In this document: positions 63,834-64,000 of the stretch, in pieces
How positions within the stretch are numbered: position 1 is the first letter of the stretch
Layout: each line of letters starts with the position of its first letter
Source of the DNA: Cyanodermella asteris
Taxonomy: Eukaryota > Ascomycota > Lecanoromycetes > Ostropales > Stictidaceae
Length of the DNA: 64,000 nt
NCBI GenBank assembly: GCA_900618795.1
Contig: UYJD01000004.1
Coordinates: 872,560-936,559 of the forward strand
Direction of reading: 5' to 3'
Notes under the pieces: model-generated
Database searches by the model: none
The model's input: only the letters and a program-made list of their open reading frames with translations
What the model was told of the DNA's origin: nothing
Made by a program: the position numbers and the translations under genes

Positions 63834-64000
63834 ATGTCATCCCCATCCGCCATGTCGAGTTCCTCGGACAATGTCGCCACTGGTGACATCGCATTCCAGT
63901 TTTGTAAGAACTGGTGAGCCCATGCTTCTGCCCTACGTCCCCCGAGTCGCATGCTAACGTGTTATCAGCTCAAACTTGCTGCACCCCGCCGAGGACAAAG
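63834..64000 (+). CDS. RPB9: RNA polymerase II subunit RPB9 (5' part, runs off the window)
   Basis: Exon 1 is 63834-63913, followed by a 55-bp intron (GTGAGC...TATCAG, with a GCTAAC branch point) and exon 2 from 63969 to the window end. The spliced start reads DIAFQFCKNCSNLLHPAEDK. This is the beginning of the first zinc ribbon of Rpb9 (F-C-x-x-C-N/S-N-L-L-x-P-x-E-D-K), and the second Cys is created by the splice. A second ATG at 63852 is also in frame. Only 37 residues are visible; the second Cys pair and the TFIIS-like C-terminal ribbon lie outside. RPB9 is a small Pol II subunit for start-site selection and transcript fidelity. Confidence 0.85.

Overview
This is a fungal nuclear window, most likely from a filamentous ascomycete (Pezizomycotina), possibly a Dothideomycete. 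The reasons are small phase-consistent introns of about 45-70 bp with GTATGT/GTGAGT-type donors, mostly short intergenic gaps, and fungus-restricted families (SGF73/SCA7, ArAE_2 transporter, DFG5/DCW1-type GH76, CFEM-like protein, DUF6601). The class assignment is inference only. No rRNA, tRNA, CRISPR, virus-like element or intact transposon was recognised. The window carries one assembly gap (502 Ns, 23621-24122).

Layout. 1-11.2 kb holds a leucine-rich hypothetical protein (-), a sugar transporter (+), a signal-anchored amidase (+), a 3'-5' exonuclease-domain protein (-) and a GPI-anchored GH76 mannanase-like enzyme (-). 13-23.4 kb is a housekeeping block: a TRAPPC13-like subunit with a 7-nt micro-exon (-), a SET-domain protein (+), the SAGA subunit SGF73 (-), a PPPDE-thioredoxin-PUL fusion (+), a Mg-chelatase-like fungal protein (-) and VPS16 (+). 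24.4-33.4 kb has an ArAE_2/FUSC-type membrane transporter with an apparent 1-nt frame slip, a heme-oxygenase-like protein and an alpha-arrestin. 33.4-37.4 kb is the largest gene-free stretch.

37.4-45.4 kb contains the TRAP-alpha-like IRC22, an M20 amidohydrolase with two in-frame TAG codons, SYF2, a short-chain dehydrogenase and a decayed cytochrome P450 relic. 46-55 kb contains ELG1 with an N-terminal PIP box, cullin-4 and haspin kinase. 55-64 kb contains a flavin-dependent monooxygenase, a DUF6601 membrane protein, a Cys-rich single-pass surface protein, a CFEM-like GPI protein and the first part of RPB9.

The genes do not form one pathway. Most are core eukaryotic functions: vesicle tethering (VPS16, TRAPPC13), ER translocation (IRC22), transcription (SGF73, RPB9), splicing (SYF2), genome maintenance and mitosis (ELG1, CUL4, haspin). 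Metabolic and cell-surface genes are interspersed. I found no convincing new multigene system. The most useful unusual observations are the 7-nt micro-exon, the interrupted M20 gene with a GC-AG intron, the same-frame TAG inside the SGF73 locus, the frame slip in the transporter and the P450 fossil.
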